Below, piece after piece: positions 34,148 through 42,540 of a DNA stretch of 64,000 nucleotides. Within the stretch, counting starts at the first letter, position 1, and every line of letters starts with the position of its first letter. Below the pieces are notes generated by a model that saw nothing but the letters and a program-made list of their open reading frames with translations, was not told the DNA's origin and did not search any database. Position numbers and translations under genes: made by a program. The stretch covers positions 1 through 64,000 of the forward strand of contig JBPOFK010000006.1 in assembly GCA_051252095.1 (NCBI GenBank), in the 5' to 3' direction. This DNA comes from GCA-2401735 sp051252095. Lineage in GTDB: Bacteria > Pseudomonadota > Gammaproteobacteria > Burkholderiales > Methylophilaceae.

Positions 34148-35284
34148 ATGATCAATGCAATTAAGAACTCAGCTATTAAACTTATCATCATTCTCATTCT
34201 TACAATATTCATAGGAGAATGGATAGCAATTTTCCTCAACGAACAATTCCTAAAAACTGATGGTGTTCTTGCATATATTTTTAAACCAAGCATATTGGTT
34301 CTTTTATCTTCTCCAGTCATTTACTATCTAATTTACATCCCAGAAAGTAAAAGAGTTTTTGAACAAGATAAAGTTGAAAGTCAATTACGAATTGCAAATA
34401 GTGCTGTTCAAATCTCTGATGCGTTGATGATTACAGATTCTAATGGGACTATCCTCAAAGTTAATCAAGCATTTGAAGAAATGACAGGCTACTCCAAAGA
34501 AGAGGTATTGGGGGAGAATCCTAGAATTCTTAATTCTGGTCATCATGACAGGTCTTTTTATTTAGAAATGTGGGATGGATTATTAAATGATGGCATCTGG
34601 AAAGGTGTTATTTGGGATAAAAGTAAAAGTGGTGTTGTATACCCAAAATACTCCACGATTACAGCTGTTAAAGACGACATAAAACAAACAACTAATTATG
34701 TTGCTGTCTTTACAGCTATATTTGACCAAAAAGAGACTGAAGATGAAATTTATAACCTTGCATTCTATGACTCTTTGACAGCGCTTCCGAATAGAAGACT
34801 ATTGCTAGATAGGTTAGGGGTGTCAATTGCAGCTTCTGCACGCTCAAAACACTATGGTGCCGTAATGTTTCTAGACTTAGACCACTTCAAAGAAGTAAAT
34901 GACACTCTAGGACATCAGTATGGTGATATGCTTTTAGTTGAGGTTGCGCAACGATTAAAGTCTTGTTTTAGAGAAATTGATACAGTTGCTCGCTTAGGTG
35001 GAGATGAGTTTGTAGTTTTACTTGATAGTGTTGGAGAAAATTTACAGAGCGCCTCAGAAAATGCAGAAAAATTAGCTGAAAAGGCACGTTTAAGCTTATG
35101 TAAGCCTTATTTAAATAAGAAGATAACTTCTATCTCCGCAAGCATTGGCGTTTCTATATTTCACGATCGCAATTTAAGCATAGATCAATTGCTCAAAAAT
35201 ACCGATATAGCAATGTACCAAGCAAAAAAATTAGGCAGAAATCGAGTGTGCCTTTTTGAACCTTCCATGGCAAAAAAAGATTGA
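34148..35284 (+). CDS. Membrane PAS-GGDEF diguanylate cyclase
   Basis: A 378-residue protein with two N-terminal helices (about 8-28 and 45-65), a PAS domain (residues ~85-200, DALMITDSNGTILKVNQAFEEMTGYSKEEV) and a GGDEF domain with the motif at about residues 284-288 and the inhibitory-site REID just before it. It should make c-di-GMP from GTP in response to a PAS signal. It is the only gene of its unit. The EAL domain is absent. Confidence 0.9.
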   Translation: MINAIKNSAIKLIIILILTIFIGEWIAIFLNEQFLKTDGVLAYIFKPSILVLLSSPVIYYLIYIPESKRVFEQDKVESQLRIANSAVQISDALMITDSNGTILKVNQAFEEMTGYSKEEVLGENPRILNSGHHDRSFYLEMWDGLLNDGIWKGVIWDKSKSGVVYPKYSTITAVKDDIKQTTNYVAVFTAIFDQKETEDEIYNLAFYDSLTALPNRRLLLDRLGVSIAASARSKHYGAVMFLDLDHFKEVNDTLGHQYGDMLLVEVAQRLKSCFREIDTVARLGGDEFVVLLDSVGENLQSASENAEKLAEKARLSLCKPYLNKKITSISASIGVSIFHDRNLSIDQLLKNTDIAMYQAKKLGRNRVCLFEPSMAKKD

Positions 35285-35356
35285 ATCGTAAGTATACTTC
35301 TAAATAGTTGTGTCCCTTAAAACCAAGCTATATCTTTATCAAGGCTATGAAGATGT

Positions 35357-35440
35357 AGTGTGACAGAATTGTCATGTTTCTACGAGACCTAACGAGTAAG
35401 GACGGGCCTTAACACTTAATAAAATAGCTATTTATAAATT
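35357..35440 (+). repeat. Type A right end of cargo unit 2
   Basis: Contains the palindrome TGACAGAATTGTCA (35361-35374), GAGACCTAACG and TTAACACTTAATAAAATAG, all present again at 40561-40644. Probably the recombinase arm region. Confidence 0.75.
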
Positions 35441-35484
35441 TGAAAATCCGCGTGTCACTGGTTCGATTCCAGTTCGGGCCACCA
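35441..35484 (+). repeat. tRNA-Phe(GAA) 3' half, copy 3
   Basis: 44 bases with one change in the T-loop (TTCGATT for TTCAATT). Confidence 0.9.
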
Positions 35485-35494
35485 TCACCAAAAT

Positions 35495-35521
35495 AGCCTT
35501 GCAGAAATGTAAGGCTTTTTT
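35495..35521 (+). terminator. Terminator after tRNA-Phe half 3
   Basis: AGCCTTGCA, loop GAAA, TGTAAGGCT, then T5. The stem differs in sequence from the other copies but keeps shape and GNRA-like loop. On the minus strand it may also end the MerC gene. Confidence 0.85.
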
Positions 35522-35524
35522 CGT

Positions 35525-35950
35525 TTAATGTGTGCAAGCGGTTTCTTCATGTTCGCATTTATCTTCGCGACATAAAAAATAATTACGTAAATGCGCGATA
35601 ATGATGAGCAGACTACTCAGCACAGTGCCGACCTTCTCCCCAAGCTCACCCAGTATTACATGCCCATAAAATGCAAGCGTCACGAGGCTAACTATCCCCG
35701 TGAGACCAAGCAATAAAACTGTTTTATCTTGATGTTGTTTACACCCCAACAATAACGCTATCACACTCATTGGAATAACTGTTAATGCCAACACTTGATG
35801 AAATAACTCATCACCGCCTGAAAGCGCTGACAAGGTGACAGGAAACAGGGTAATCATGATGGGTAAAGCGGCACAATGCAGCGCACAAAGTGTAGAGGTT
35901 GTCATAGCAAGCCGGTCAAAAATGGCTTGTACATTAAACATTTTCATCAT
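35525..35950 (-). CDS. MerC-family membrane protein
   Basis: A 141-residue protein with four hydrophobic helices and the early motif STLCALHCAALP (Cys-x-x-His-Cys) of MerC-type proteins. The C-terminus is Cys/His rich (CREDKCEHEETACTH), fit to bind metal. MerC is best known for mercury uptake, but beside Zur-controlled genes zinc or another soft metal is more likely. It follows the TonB receptor by 145 bases that hold a hairpin at 36039-36059 and a half Zur-like word. Confidence 0.75.
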   Translation of the reverse strand: MMKMFNVQAIFDRLAMTTSTLCALHCAALPIMITLFPVTLSALSGGDELFHQVLALTVIPMSVIALLLGCKQHQDKTVLLLGLTGIVSLVTLAFYGHVILGELGEKVGTVLSSLLIIIAHLRNYFLCREDKCEHEETACTH

Positions 35951-36038
35951 GATGATATTTCCAATTTAAAGTAAGTCGTTGAGCGTTAAGATGATGTAAA
36001 ACCTTGATGCAACCCATACTGACACGGGTATACACACT

Positions 36039-36059
36039 AGCTAAGCTGACAGCTTAGCT
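36039..36059. repeat. Hairpin between TonB receptor and MerC genes
   Basis: AGCTAAGCT, loop GAC, AGCTTAGCT: nine perfect pairs. No T-run on the minus strand, so attenuation or a protein site is possible. Confidence 0.6.
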
Positions 36060-36094
36060 TGATGTTACTCATCTAACTTTGTTAATAACATGGT

Positions 36095-38170
36095 TTAAAA
36101 ATCAGCCCTTGCACCAATTAAGATAGATCGTTCGCCAGCGACTGAGCTGTCTTTTAGGAATGAAGCATGCTGCCTAATTTCCTGATTCAACAAGTTATTC
36201 GCTTTAGCAAAAATCTCCACATTGTATTGCGTCGGTAGTTTGTAGGCGATTAAAGCGCTCACATCGGTATAGCTATCTGTTGCCAACTCATTTTGAGCCG
36301 TTTTGTTTTGTTTGAACGCATGCAATACGTCTATGCGCGCATTAAAGCGGTTCTTTGTGTAATCTAAGCCTGTACCAATCCTAAGTGGTGATATTCTTGG
36401 TAAATACGCATCGTTACGCGATGCTTTAGCATGCACATAATCTCCTCGTACGCGCCACTTTAATTGCTTTGTAATTGCAAACTGGCCTTCCGCTTCCAAG
36501 CCTTTAAACACGGCAGGCACTGCAATAAACTGTGCAATCGGTGCGCCAGAGCCAGCATCGACATTGCCTGTATCAAATAAGCCAATGAAATTGTTAAAGC
36601 GCGTGTAATAAGCGCCTAAGCTGACGTTATTTTGACCGTTCTTCCAACGCAACTGCGCATCAATACCATTTGAACGCTCTTTGTTGAGGTTGATATCGCC
36701 GACCTCAAATTGACTGGTGGCGATGTGTTCGCCATTTGCAAACAGCTCAAAATAACTCGGCGCACGCTCATTATGTGAAAGATTGCTCGCGATAGACCAC
36801 TGTTTGTTAATCGCATAAATGCCACCCAGTGCATAACTATTGGTGCTAAGGCTTTCATTTTTTCCAGCACCAAAGTTAGGGTTGTCGCTATTTTTAGAAT
36901 CTAAGGTCGTGCGGCCAAAACGGCCACCAAATGTGACTTTATGTTGCTTGTCCTCACCGGCTGCAATCGGGAGCTCTTCATAAAAATAAACAGCCTTAGT
37001 CTGCGTGTTTACTTCTGGGATAAAAGCTTCGTCACCTAGGGCTGAGAAATTGGTATTCGTCATTTGATAGCCAATCACGCCATTGATGCCAGCAATCGGT
37101 GCATGGCCAGCCTCAATACTTGCTTGCGTGCCGCGGTTCTTAAAGGTGGTACCCACCTCAGTCCCTTCAAGTTCTTGATGTAAATAATCCGTATGCGCTA
37201 AGCGAAATTTCACTCGGTGAATCACATCCCCTAAATCTGTAAATTCGCTGGCAATATCCCAACGGTCTGTCGTCATATCGATACGCACATCTTCTTCAGC
37301 AACAATGCCATATTCATTGTCGAGTGTTGAAAACGAGGCGCCAATGTAACCATTATCAAAAGTCAGTGAAGCACCAATTGCACCACCATCACTTTCAGCA
37401 TCGCTATTAATCAGCTCGCCTTTATTTTCTCTTTCTGTACCATCCGCCTTATTTTTGCGACTTGAAACAGCAAAACCTGGAATATCTACATTATCTGTTT
37501 TACGTTTAAATGCATCTAAATGAATGGCTAAACGTTCATTACCAAGGTCGACAACAATCGCGCCATTGCGTTGATTATCAGGGCCACCGAACCTTGCCTC
37601 AGTACGCCCCACGATGCCATCAACTGCTTCAGTTGGAATGCGGTGGTCAATAGCATTCACCACACCACCTATCGCGCTACCGCCATAAAGCAAAGCCGCA
37701 GGCCCGCGTACCACATCAATCTGTTCAATAATGAGTGGGTCTACGCTAACTGCATGATCAAAACTCAAGCTGGAGGCATCTAAAACACCAATACCGTTTT
37801 GCATAATTTTCACTCGCTCTGAATCTAAGCCACGGATGACTGGCCTTGAGGCATTAGGCCCAAACTGATTCGCCGTAACACCCGGGATACTATTTAGTGT
37901 ATTCCCTAATGTGCTTTCCCGGCGTAAGCTCAATTCACGACCGTTTAAAACGGATACAGGGGTAACTAACTCATCTGAGCTCACGCCTAGTGGGTTACCC
38001 GTAATGGCAACAGGTGCGACTTTTACAGCCTCCTCAGCGTAGCTGGTTGTATTAAAAAGAGCGGTATTAGCAAAAACGGCTGCGACCGCAATGAAAGTTT
38101 TTTTACGTTTTAAATTTGGCGTTGCATTTACTGCATTCGCTAGTTGTCCTATTTTTCTAAGTGACAGCAT
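36095..38170 (-). CDS. TonB-dependent receptor, ZnuD-like
   Basis: A 691-residue outer-membrane receptor. A signal peptide is cut near SYA (residue ~45). The plug shows VTPVSVLNG, the conserved RPVIRGLDSERVKIMQNGIGVLD, IDVVRGPAALLYGGSAIGGVVN, and the barrel ends in Phe (GARADF). A His/Asp-rich segment typical of zinc receptors is modest. Linkage to Zur and a CobW GTPase supports zinc uptake, as for ZnuD of Neisseria. ATG at 38170 is preceded by GAGGAA. It follows the DUF2946-like gene after a strong hairpin. Confidence 0.85.
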   Translation of the reverse strand: MLSLRKIGQLANAVNATPNLKRKKTFIAVAAVFANTALFNTTSYAEEAVKVAPVAITGNPLGVSSDELVTPVSVLNGRELSLRRESTLGNTLNSIPGVTANQFGPNASRPVIRGLDSERVKIMQNGIGVLDASSLSFDHAVSVDPLIIEQIDVVRGPAALLYGGSAIGGVVNAIDHRIPTEAVDGIVGRTEARFGGPDNQRNGAIVVDLGNERLAIHLDAFKRKTDNVDIPGFAVSSRKNKADGTERENKGELINSDAESDGGAIGASLTFDNGYIGASFSTLDNEYGIVAEEDVRIDMTTDRWDIASEFTDLGDVIHRVKFRLAHTDYLHQELEGTEVGTTFKNRGTQASIEAGHAPIAGINGVIGYQMTNTNFSALGDEAFIPEVNTQTKAVYFYEELPIAAGEDKQHKVTFGGRFGRTTLDSKNSDNPNFGAGKNESLSTNSYALGGIYAINKQWSIASNLSHNERAPSYFELFANGEHIATSQFEVGDINLNKERSNGIDAQLRWKNGQNNVSLGAYYTRFNNFIGLFDTGNVDAGSGAPIAQFIAVPAVFKGLEAEGQFAITKQLKWRVRGDYVHAKASRNDAYLPRISPLRIGTGLDYTKNRFNARIDVLHAFKQNKTAQNELATDSYTDVSALIAYKLPTQYNVEIFAKANNLLNQEIRQHASFLKDSSVAGERSILIGARADF

Positions 38171-38199
38171 GTGTTATTCCTCACAATAAAATAATCAAT

Positions 38200-38222
38200 G
38201 CGCGCTTAATCACTAAGCGCGC
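38200..38222. terminator. Hairpin upstream of TonB receptor gene
   Basis: GCGCGCTTA, loop ATCAC, TAAGCGCGC: nine perfect pairs after the DUF2946-like stop. Likely a terminator or attenuator, though the T-run on the minus strand is weak. Confidence 0.55.
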
Positions 38223-38228
38223 TTAACG

Positions 38229-38585
38229 TTAAACGTGTGAGTGTTTTGGTGGTGCGCGAACAACGTAATCATAATGACTAGAAACAACAACTGTAGCCGG
38301 GTAATAGGCAACAAAATCTAGTTGGCCTGTTGTCAATGCCAGGTGATAATCTCCCGATAAATTAGCACCCTCTACATGACTTAAACTAAGGCACTGGCCA
38401 CACTGTTCTTCCGTGCTGCCATCATCCTGATGTTGTTCTTGATGACAATCTATCCAGTGGCTAGTGCTGTGCTTCGCCAAGCCTATTTGCGCAAAGGCAA
38501 ATAGCAAAACCATCCCTAAATAGATGAAAGTGCTTTTCCTCATTGCGGTGGCAATGGCACTTGTCCGGGTTGTTACCTGAGTCAC
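38229..38585 (-). CDS. Small His/Cys-rich exported protein (DUF2946-like)
   Basis: A 118-residue protein with an N-terminal hydrophobic segment (FIYLGMVLLFAFAQIGLA), then HWIDCHQEQHQDDGSTEEQCGQCLSLSH and the ending RAPPKHSHV. The RAPP ending and Cys pair suggest DUF2946. It could bind metal at the membrane surface. The GTG start at 38585 lies two bases after the GTPase stop codon; an ATG at 38540 gives a shorter product with the same signal peptide. Confidence 0.65.
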   Translation of the reverse strand: MTQVTTRTSAIATAMRKSTFIYLGMVLLFAFAQIGLAKHSTSHWIDCHQEQHQDDGSTEEQCGQCLSLSHVEGANLSGDYHLALTTGQLDFVAYYPATVVVSSHYDYVVRAPPKHSHV

Positions 38586-38589
38586 AGCA

Positions 38590-39906
38590 TTAACCTACTT
38601 CTGTTTCATCCGCTTGGTTAACCTGCCATACAGGGAAAGGGTCTGGCAACTGACGCCAAGCCTGCATACCGAGCGCGATCTCTACATCTGTTAATAAACA
38701 GTCATCAAATTGCGCATTGATTTCTGCTTGATCCATATGCATGCCGATAATGACAATCTCTTGTTGCCGATCACCGTATGGCTCTTCCCAACGTGACTTA
38801 ATTTGGGCAAAAGATTCTTCGTCTTCTGGCCAATGTTCGTTTGATGTGGCAACCCACCAAATGCCAGCAAGCTCTGTACGCGTTACGGCACCTGCTTGAG
38901 ACCATGCGCCACAAAATTCTGGCCGTGTCGCTAGCCAGTAATCGCCTTTTGAGCGAATAACTCCAGGCCATTCAGTGTTAAACCACTGCCATAAACGCGC
39001 TGGGTGGAACGGCTTTCTTGCACGATAGACAAAGCTTGAGATGCCATACTCTTCTGTTTCTGGCACATGTTCACCACGCAACTCTTGCAACCATCCTGGT
39101 GCTTCTGCTGCTTGGTCAAAATCAAACAGGCCCGTATTCATGATGCGATTGAGCGGTACTTTACCGAAACTACTATGAATCAGTTTGGCGCGTGGGTTAA
39201 ATGTTTTTAAAATGCCATCGAGCTGTGCAATTTCCGCTGGCGACATTAAATCGGTTTTGTTCAGCAAGATCACATCACAAAACTCGATTTGGTCAACCAG
39301 CAAATCGACTACGGTGCGTTCATCTTCTTCGCCTAAAGATTCTCCCCGTGCGGCCAGCATATCTTGTGAACTATAGTCTTTTAGAAAGTGATAGCCATCG
39401 ACTACGGTTACCATGGTATCAAGTTGTGCAACATCGCCTAATGACTGCCCACCTTCATCAGCAAAGGTAAATGTTTCAGCGATTGGTAAAGGTTCGGAAA
39501 TCCCCGTGGTTTCAATTAACAAATAATCAAAGCGGTTTTCTTTAGCAAGCCTTGTGATTTCGACTAACAAATCCTCTCGCAAAGTACAGCAAATACAGCC
39601 ATTGCTCATTTCAACCAACTTCTCTTCTTGGCGTGATAGCTCGGCGCCACCTTGACGCACTAACTGCGCATCGATATTAACCTCGGACATATCGTTGACA
39701 ATCACCGCCACACGCTTGCCCTCACGATTATTTAAAATGTGGTTGAGCAAAGTCGTTTTACCAGCGCCCAAGAAACCTGACAGCACAGTCACTGGCAATT
39801 TTTGAGTTGGTTCAGGTGTTGGTGTTATTGTTGGCGCCGTAACTGACTGCTCCACGATGGTTTTTCCTTCATTCAAAATTAAATCATTATTGCAACTTGG
39901 TTGCAT
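38590..39906 (-). CDS. CobW/COG0523 metal-chaperone GTPase
   Basis: A 438-residue G3E GTPase with the P-loop LSGFLGAGKTTLLN, the metal motif CICC (GCICCTLRED), Walker B-like IETTGISEP and NKTD. A CobW C-terminal domain follows. The N-terminus has MQPSCNND then a Pro/Thr-rich linker. Zur-linked COG0523 proteins are zinc chaperones. A Zur-like palindrome covers its start codon and another lies 23 bases upstream. Confidence 0.88.
   Translation of the reverse strand: MQPSCNNDLILNEGKTIVEQSVTAPTITPTPEPTQKLPVTVLSGFLGAGKTTLLNHILNNREGKRVAVIVNDMSEVNIDAQLVRQGGAELSRQEEKLVEMSNGCICCTLREDLLVEITRLAKENRFDYLLIETTGISEPLPIAETFTFADEGGQSLGDVAQLDTMVTVVDGYHFLKDYSSQDMLAARGESLGEEDERTVVDLLVDQIEFCDVILLNKTDLMSPAEIAQLDGILKTFNPRAKLIHSSFGKVPLNRIMNTGLFDFDQAAEAPGWLQELRGEHVPETEEYGISSFVYRARKPFHPARLWQWFNTEWPGVIRSKGDYWLATRPEFCGAWSQAGAVTRTELAGIWWVATSNEHWPEDEESFAQIKSRWEEPYGDRQQEIVIIGMHMDQAEINAQFDDCLLTDVEIALGMQAWRQLPDPFPVWQVNQADETEVG
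39891..39905. promoter_or_regulatory. Zur-type palindrome over the GTPase start codon
   Basis: TGCAACTTGGTTGCA: 15-base palindrome with one mismatch pair. It overlaps the ATG of the GTPase gene. Confidence 0.6.
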
Positions 39907-39928
39907 AATACAGATTCAGGCCAAAAAA

Positions 39929-39943
39929 TGCAACTTAGTTGCA
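39929..39943. promoter_or_regulatory. Zur-type palindrome upstream of the GTPase gene
   Basis: TGCAACTTAGTTGCA: perfect 7-1-7 palindrome, 23 bases before the start codon. With the neighbouring site it forms a tandem operator, centred 38 bases apart. Assignment to Zur is by neighbourhood. Confidence 0.65.
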
Positions 39944-40023
39944 ATAATGAAATGCGGTTGAGCGTGGGTTGCAGTTGAACTTAGGCTAGGGTGAGACGGG
40001 CGGTAGGAAGGAGAGTTAGATGA

Positions 40024-40476
40024 TTACTCTGTACATTTCACGCACCGCCCTTTGATGTTGAGTTCAACTGAATCAACATTAAAATCAGCGGGCATTTCGT
40101 TAGATAGTTTTGGGTAAACATTCTCTAAACAAAATATTTTGCCACAATTTTTACACTCAAAATGGGCATGAGAGTGTTCGTTAACGACACCACTTGGCGT
40201 CGTAGTTGTGGCTTTACGATACTGGTTTTTCGCACCATCATTCAGCTGGAAATGCCATGCACGATCTTGTCCTGCAACGCGGTGCGTAATGTTGTTCTTC
40301 AACAACCAATCGAGCACTCGGTAAAGCGTGACACGATCAAAGCTATCCGGCAGCTGTTTGAGTATCTCTTGATGCGTTAAAGGTGCGTTGTGCTTAATAA
40401 GCACGGAAATCACCTCTAAACGAGATGCTGTACTTTTTAAACCTGCTTGCTTAATAATTAGTTCTGCTGTTCGCAT
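40024..40476 (-). CDS. zur: Zur/Fur-family zinc regulator
   Basis: A 150-residue Fur-family repressor: winged helix (APLTHQEILKQLPDSFDRVTLYRVLDWLLKNN), dimer domain, and two Cys pairs for structural zinc (CKNCGKIFC, CVKC) with His-rich HSHAHFEC. Zur rather than Fur is favoured by the COG0523 and TonB neighbours. It leads the leftward gene run. Confidence 0.82.
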   Translation of the reverse strand: MRTAELIIKQAGLKSTASRLEVISVLIKHNAPLTHQEILKQLPDSFDRVTLYRVLDWLLKNNITHRVAGQDRAWHFQLNDGAKNQYRKATTTTPSGVVNEHSHAHFECKNCGKIFCLENVYPKLSNEMPADFNVDSVELNIKGRCVKCTE

Positions 40477-40560
40477 GTGACAAGATTATACAGTCAAAAA
40501 TATGAGCCTTTATTGAGAGTGCTAGTTCTGCCCCATTAAATAATAAAGGATTTAATACTA

Positions 40561-40644
40561 AACGTGACAGAATTGTCAGGCTCTGGCGAGACCTAACGGG
40601 TGTGGGCGAGCCTTAACACTTAATAAAATAGTTATTTTTACAGT
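40561..40644 (+). repeat. Type A right end of cargo unit 3
   Basis: Palindrome TGACAGAATTGTCA (40565-40578), GAGACCTAACG and TTAACACTTAATAAAATAG as in the copy at 35357-35440. Confidence 0.75.
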
Positions 40645-40688
40645 TGAAAATCCGCGTGTCACTGGTTCAATTCCAGTTCGGGCCACCA
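40645..40688 (+). repeat. tRNA-Phe(GAA) 3' half, copy 4
   Basis: 44 bases, identical to copy 1. It lies 35 bases from the stop codon of the integrase, as expected for an attachment site of that enzyme. Confidence 0.92.
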
Positions 40689-40699
40689 ATTAGAATAAG

Positions 40700-40723
40700 G
40701 CTCACAGAGATGTGGGCTTTTTT
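40700..40723 (+). terminator. Terminator after tRNA-Phe half 4
   Basis: GCTCACA, loop GAGA, TGTGGGC, then a T-run. It reaches the integrase stop codon, so it may serve the tRNA side only. Confidence 0.8.
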
Positions 40724-41745
40724 CATTTAGTAGCCAGTGTAGCCAGAATGTAACCTTCGAATTTCGCATCTAGTCGTTCAGCAGCAATTGCCAAGCTTTC
40801 AGGTGCTAGATGAGCGTAACGCTCTACCATTACTCCTGTTCTCCAGCCACCTAAGCGTTGTAACTCATGCGTAGGTGTGCCAGCTTGCCTTTGCCACGTT
40901 GCCCAAGTATGTCTCAAATCATGCCAACGAAAGTCTTCAATGCCAGCACGCTTTAATGCATTACCCCAAGCTTTGGTATTCGCAGCTTTAAGCGGTTTTC
41001 CTGCATAGGTGAACACTCGTATTTCATGTTTGCCTATTTGACGCTGCAATACGTTCATAGCAGTGTCATTCAGGGGTATTGCTATTGGTCTGCGATTCTT
41101 AGATTGCGAGGCATGTATCCATGCATGACGCAATTCAAGATTGACCTGTGACCACTCCAGCTCTAACACGTTACGTTGCCTTAAGCCTGTGGCTAGGGCA
41201 AACATCACGGTCTCACGTTGATGCGCTGGTAACTCGCCCATCAAACACTTCACTTGGTCAAAGGTTAATGACCGTTCACGACTATTCGATTCTTTAAAGA
41301 GCCTTATCTTTGGTGCTTTATCTATCCATTCCCATTCATCCCTTGAGCGAATCAAAATAGAACGTATCAACGCCAAATATCGGTTGGTCGTGGCTTTTGA
41401 AGCTTCATTAAGCTTTACACATCGAATCTTATCGATAACATCTTGATTTATGTCATTTAACATGACTTCGCCTAGATATTTGTCCATCCAAGCAAGTTTA
41501 CGTATATCTTCTTTGTGCGTAGCTTTATCTGACGTTTCTGTAAGCCAACGGACAACCGCTTCACGCCAAGAATGGTTCGGTTTAACCCCTAGCCTTTCTT
41601 GTTGCCATAACTGCGCTTTTAGCGTGTCATGGTATTCTTGGGCTTTGATTTTGTCTTCAGTCCCAGTACTGCGTTGTATTGTTCGTCCACTGATGCTGAT
41701 TTTGAGCCACCAGAAGGACGAGTTTTTGCGTTTATAGAGTGACAT
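40723..41745 (-). CDS. Tyrosine integrase of the tRNA-Phe element
   Basis: A 340-residue tyrosine recombinase. The catalytic set is visible as ATGLRQRNVLELEW (Arg), SKNRRPIAIPL (Lys), HDLRHTWATW (His-x-x-Arg), LGGWRTGVMVERYAH (Trp/His position and Tyr). The N-terminus has a short arm domain SLYKRKNSSFWWLKISISG. It lies 35 bases from tRNA-Phe half 4, the expected position for an enzyme that recombines at the tRNA 3' end. Its start lies inside the excisionase-like gene. Confidence 0.93.
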   Translation of the reverse strand: MSLYKRKNSSFWWLKISISGRTIQRSTGTEDKIKAQEYHDTLKAQLWQQERLGVKPNHSWREAVVRWLTETSDKATHKEDIRKLAWMDKYLGEVMLNDINQDVIDKIRCVKLNEASKATTNRYLALIRSILIRSRDEWEWIDKAPKIRLFKESNSRERSLTFDQVKCLMGELPAHQRETVMFALATGLRQRNVLELEWSQVNLELRHAWIHASQSKNRRPIAIPLNDTAMNVLQRQIGKHEIRVFTYAGKPLKAANTKAWGNALKRAGIEDFRWHDLRHTWATWQRQAGTPTHELQRLGGWRTGVMVERYAHLAPESLAIAAERLDAKFEGYILATLATK

Positions 41746-41942
41746 ATTCTTTCCTTTCGTTCACCCTGCAACGCCCGCCTCTTGTATTGTGCTCTCATAT
41801 GTTCGATTAGGTCAATCTCTATAAAGACCCAACGGCGCCCCATCTTGCAGCCAGGAATAATCCCAGCCTTCACTTTTCCTTGTAAAGTAACAGGATGCAT
41901 CTTGAGCAAATCAGCGGCTTGTTGCAGGTTGAGTGTGTTCAT
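41619..41942 (-). CDS. Excisionase-like HTH protein
   Basis: A 107-residue protein. The N-terminus is a MerR/AlpA-like helix-turn-helix: LNLQQAADLLKMHPVTLQGKVKAGIIPGCKMGRRWVFIEIDLIEHM. The C-terminal part is basic and disordered. Its end overlaps the integrase start by 127 bases. As in phage and island xis genes, it should bind near the attachment site and steer excision. ATG at 41942 is chosen; ATG at 41981 is possible. Confidence 0.8.
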   Translation of the reverse strand: MNTLNLQQAADLLKMHPVTLQGKVKAGIIPGCKMGRRWVFIEIDLIEHMRAQYKRRALQGERKERICHSINAKTRPSGGSKSASVDEQYNAVLGLKTKSKPKNTMTR

Positions 41943-42054
41943 CAGCGTACAGATTTTGCTAACTGGTACGCAAGTATGCATAGCTGCATGGTTAGATAAT
42001 GTATTAAATGTTGATATTGCATATTCATGCCCTGTATATATTAAATTCTAGAGA

Positions 42055-42120
42055 GGTACGAATATCAGACAGGTACGTAACTCTCCATGTATAAATGGCT
42101 ACATTGATTAGCTACGTACC
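42055..42120. promoter_or_regulatory. GGTACG half-sites upstream of excisionase gene
   Basis: GGTACG at 42055-42060, GGTACGTA at 42072-42079 and its complement TACGTACC at 42113-42120. The related words ACGTAGCTAC and ACGTAACTAC occur in both type C right ends. Likely binding sites for the excisionase or another element protein. Confidence 0.5.
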
Positions 42121-42194
42121 GATTTTGAATCGATTAGATACCACACGATTTATACTGCACCCTATCGGTCTTTCGGGTTGTCATCTTTACACAA

Positions 42195-42500
42195 GATGCA
42201 AGACTCACTTATTTCGAGGTTCATGTGTCTTAAATATAAATTACGCTTACAAAAATCATTTGTCAAGGAATTATTTGTATTAAGTTATTGTTTTATATAT
42301 ACAATAAAGAATTGGTTGAAGTGGTACTGAAGTAAACTTGAAGAAGTTTTGAAGCAGTGCTGAAGTAATATTGAAGTATTTCCAAGTAATTGGAATTATT
42401 TTATGTACGCATCAATATTTGTTGTAATTTTTATTGATTTAATTAATTCGATTGTGTTTACTCTTTGCAAAAAAATAGCAAACTTGCAGTTTATATTGTT
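42195..42500. repeat. Iteron-bearing control region, copy 2
   Basis: Matches the window's first 300 bases. TGAAGTA-type iterons start at 42317, 42328, 42339, 42350, 42361 and 42372 (some with one change), then CCAAGTA at 42382 and a weak copy at 42392. Spacing is 11 then 10 bases, so the sites are helically phased. It lies between the excisionase gene and the 3' end of the cargo. Confidence 0.75.
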
Positions 42501-42540
42501 TGTCTTTTAACGGACTAAGCAGGAATGCAAATTATAGAAT

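Larger units (their letters stand above)
33983..35484. mobile_element. Cargo unit 2: single-gene PAS-GGDEF cassette
   Basis: 1.5 kb from tRNA-Phe half 2 to half 3 with one gene and a type A right end. It has no integrase of its own, so movement would need one in trans. Confidence 0.6.
35441..40688. mobile_element. Cargo unit 3: zinc homeostasis cassette
   Basis: 5.2 kb between tRNA-Phe halves 3 and 4, both preceded by type A ends. Cargo is MerC-like, TonB receptor, DUF2946-like, CobW-type GTPase and Zur, all leftward. Confidence 0.6.
41943..42540. other. Control region of cargo unit 4
   Basis: Holds GGTACGTA sites and the iteron array listed below. No gene. Confidence 0.6.
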
